DNA from: Defluviicoccus vanus
GTDB taxonomy: Bacteria > Pseudomonadota > Alphaproteobacteria > Rhodospirillales > Defluviicoccaceae
DNA: 5,445 nucleotides
Direction of reading: 5' to 3'
NCBI RefSeq assembly: GCF_014672695.1
Contig: NZ_CP053923.1
Span: 3,759,366 to 3,764,810, forward strand
Made by a program: the position numbers and the translations under genes. Positions 4,328 to 5,445 of the stretch are shown piece by piece. Under the pieces are notes generated by a model. That model had not been told where the DNA came from, made no database searches, and saw nothing but the letters and a program-made list of their open reading frames with translations. Positions within the stretch are counted from its first letter, which is position 1. Every line of letters starts with the position of its first letter.

Positions 4328-5445
4328 CCTATCCCGTCTTATTCATGACGCCGGCTGGGAGGTTGAGATTTTGGGCGACGCTGACTGATGGGACGAGCGT
4401 GGGCTTTCGGGTTTTCCCGGCTTGGTCGGATTGGATTTGATGGTGGTGTGGGTGGTTTCCGGGAGGGATCCGGCGAGGGCGGTGGCGAGGTGGCGGATCA
4501 GCGCCGCGTCTGGGCACGCGGCGGCGAAGGCGAGGCGGACGCGCGACGCGGTCTCGATGACGCGGCCGCCGATTTTGAGGAGCTTCAGGCGCAGCGTGGC
4601 GAACTCGGCGACGGCCAGCGCATGCGCCTTCGGGATGGCGTCGCGCAAGCTCAGCAGCAGCCAGTAGGCGGCGGTATGCAGGACGAGGCGGACCTGGTTG
4701 GCCAGCGGCGAGCGGCAACTGGTGCGGTCCGAGGCGAGCTGGCTCTTGTGCCGTTTGATCAGGTTCTCGGCCTGACCGCGGGCGCAGTAGAGGACCTCGT
4801 AGACGTGCTCGGGCGAACCGGCTTCGAGACTGGTGACGACGAAGCGGATGTCGAGGCCGCGGGTCGTCGCTTCGATGCGGGCGCACGCCCGGCGCTCCGT
4901 CTTCCACGGCTTCGCCCGGTAACGGGTCTCGGCGAAGCCGCGCAAGGACGGCCGCTTCTCCAGCGCCCGGCGGGTACGGATGTCGTCGGCGGCCTCGTCG
5001 ACGAGGCGGTCGAGCATCCCGTTGCCGGGCAGGCCGAACAGATACTCGACGCCGTTCGCCTCGCACCAGTCCATCACCTCGGGCCGGCCGTAGTGGCCGT
5101 CGCCGCGGATGGTGAGGCGCGTCTGCGGCCAGCGGCGGCGGACGTGGCGGACGAGCCGGCGCAGATGGTCGCAGATTTCCTTGCCCGACGGCGTCTTGCC
5201 CGGGCGGAGGATCACCGCCACCGGGCGGCCGGCCGCGGTGTCGTAGACGTGGATCGGCAGGAAGCAGCGTTCGTCGTAATGGCCGTTGAACAGCGACAGC
5301 TGTTGATGACCGTGGACGACGTCGCAGGTGTCGTCGATGTCGAGCGTCACTGCGGCGGGCGGCGCCGGATAGCTCGCCAGCCACAGGTCGAGCAGGACCC
5401 GGGGCCGAGCCGGATGACGCTGCGCAGGTCGGGGGCGTTCTCTCA
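4328..5445 (-). mobile_element. IS1380-family insertion sequence, 3' part (continues past window)
   Basis: The stretch is filled by an IS1380-type transposase gene on the minus strand. The boundary near 4328 is tentative: CCTATCCCG followed by an AT-richer TTATTCATG lies just beyond the stop codon, a plausible terminal repeat, but the other end is outside the window and no target duplication can be checked. It is inserted close to, but not in, the tRNA-Lys gene. Confidence 0.6.
4343..5445 (-). pseudogene. IS1380-family DDE transposase, 5' end outside window, apparently frameshifted
   Basis: The main frame, whose first plausible start (GTG) is at 5350 but which reads open to the window edge, encodes the catalytic and C-terminal parts of an IS1380-family transposase. 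Counting from that GTG, TLDIDDTCDVVHGHQQLSLF gives the first Asp (residue 4-7 cluster), IRGDGHYGRPEVMDW the second (Asp84), and YCARGQAENLIKRHKSQ the Glu (Glu195), followed by the family's SDRTSCRSPLANQ. Upstream of about 5400 the family-like sequence ENAPDLRSVIRLG appears in a different frame, meaning a two-base gain (or one-base loss) in the GGGG run at 5401-5404. The codon before that segment is TGA (5443-5445, minus strand), where the family as I recall it has Trp (TGG). If both lesions are real, this copy cannot make transposase. The tail after about residue 280 is Ser/Pro/Lys-rich and not conserved. Family assignment is strong; the lesion call is less certain so close to the edge. Confidence 0.8.

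Noticed and set aside
4329..5384. A 351-codon minus-strand frame overlapping the IS1380 transposase
   Set aside because: Very Arg/Pro-rich with no motif; the neighbouring frame has the conserved IS1380 residues.

Overview
The window looks like high-GC alphaproteobacterial DNA, most likely Rhizobiales (Bradyrhizobium/Mesorhizobium-like). This is inferred from the GC-rich codon use, the types of insertion sequence and the conjugation-type DUF2274 gene; no marker gene fixes the species. The window appears to be one end of an integrative element (ICE or genomic island) inserted at a tRNA-Lys gene, with an insertion sequence on each side.

Layout. (1) Bases 1-2176 are the right-hand part of an IS21-family element: the 3' part of istA, then istB (ATGA overlap), a perfect 34-bp palindrome, and a terminal region with two 24-bp repeats ending in TTGACA. 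(2) Bases 2177-4061 are the integration end of the element. They hold a 22-codon leader ORF, a DUF2274-like gene (a family usually found at the end of trb conjugation operons), a small acidic ORF, an excisionase-like helix-turn-helix gene interrupted by an in-frame TAG, and a tyrosine recombinase. Start and stop codons overlap at almost every step, which suggests one translationally coupled operon running towards the tRNA. (3) Bases 4062-4183 hold 11-bp direct repeats and, on the minus strand, tRNA-Lys(CTT). The 3' end of the tRNA faces the integrase 49 bp away, the classic arrangement of an attachment site. (4) Bases 4184-4327 are non-coding, with a strong TTCG-capped stem-loop and a 9-bp tandem repeat. 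(5) From about 4328 to the end is an IS1380-family element on the minus strand, whose transposase appears to carry a frameshift and a nonsense codon near the window edge.

How it works together. Integrase and excisionase would drive site-specific recombination at tRNA-Lys, and DUF2274 links the region to a conjugation module that would lie to the left, probably separated from it by the IS21 insertion. Several genes carry apparent lesions: the istB tail, the DUF2274/58-codon ORF junction, the xis amber codon and the IS1380 frameshift. The element end therefore looks decayed, unless some lesions are homopolymer sequencing errors. I see no clearly new defence or biosynthetic system. The most interesting parts are the amber-interrupted xis-int cassette, the att-proximal repeats and the intergenic stem-loop.
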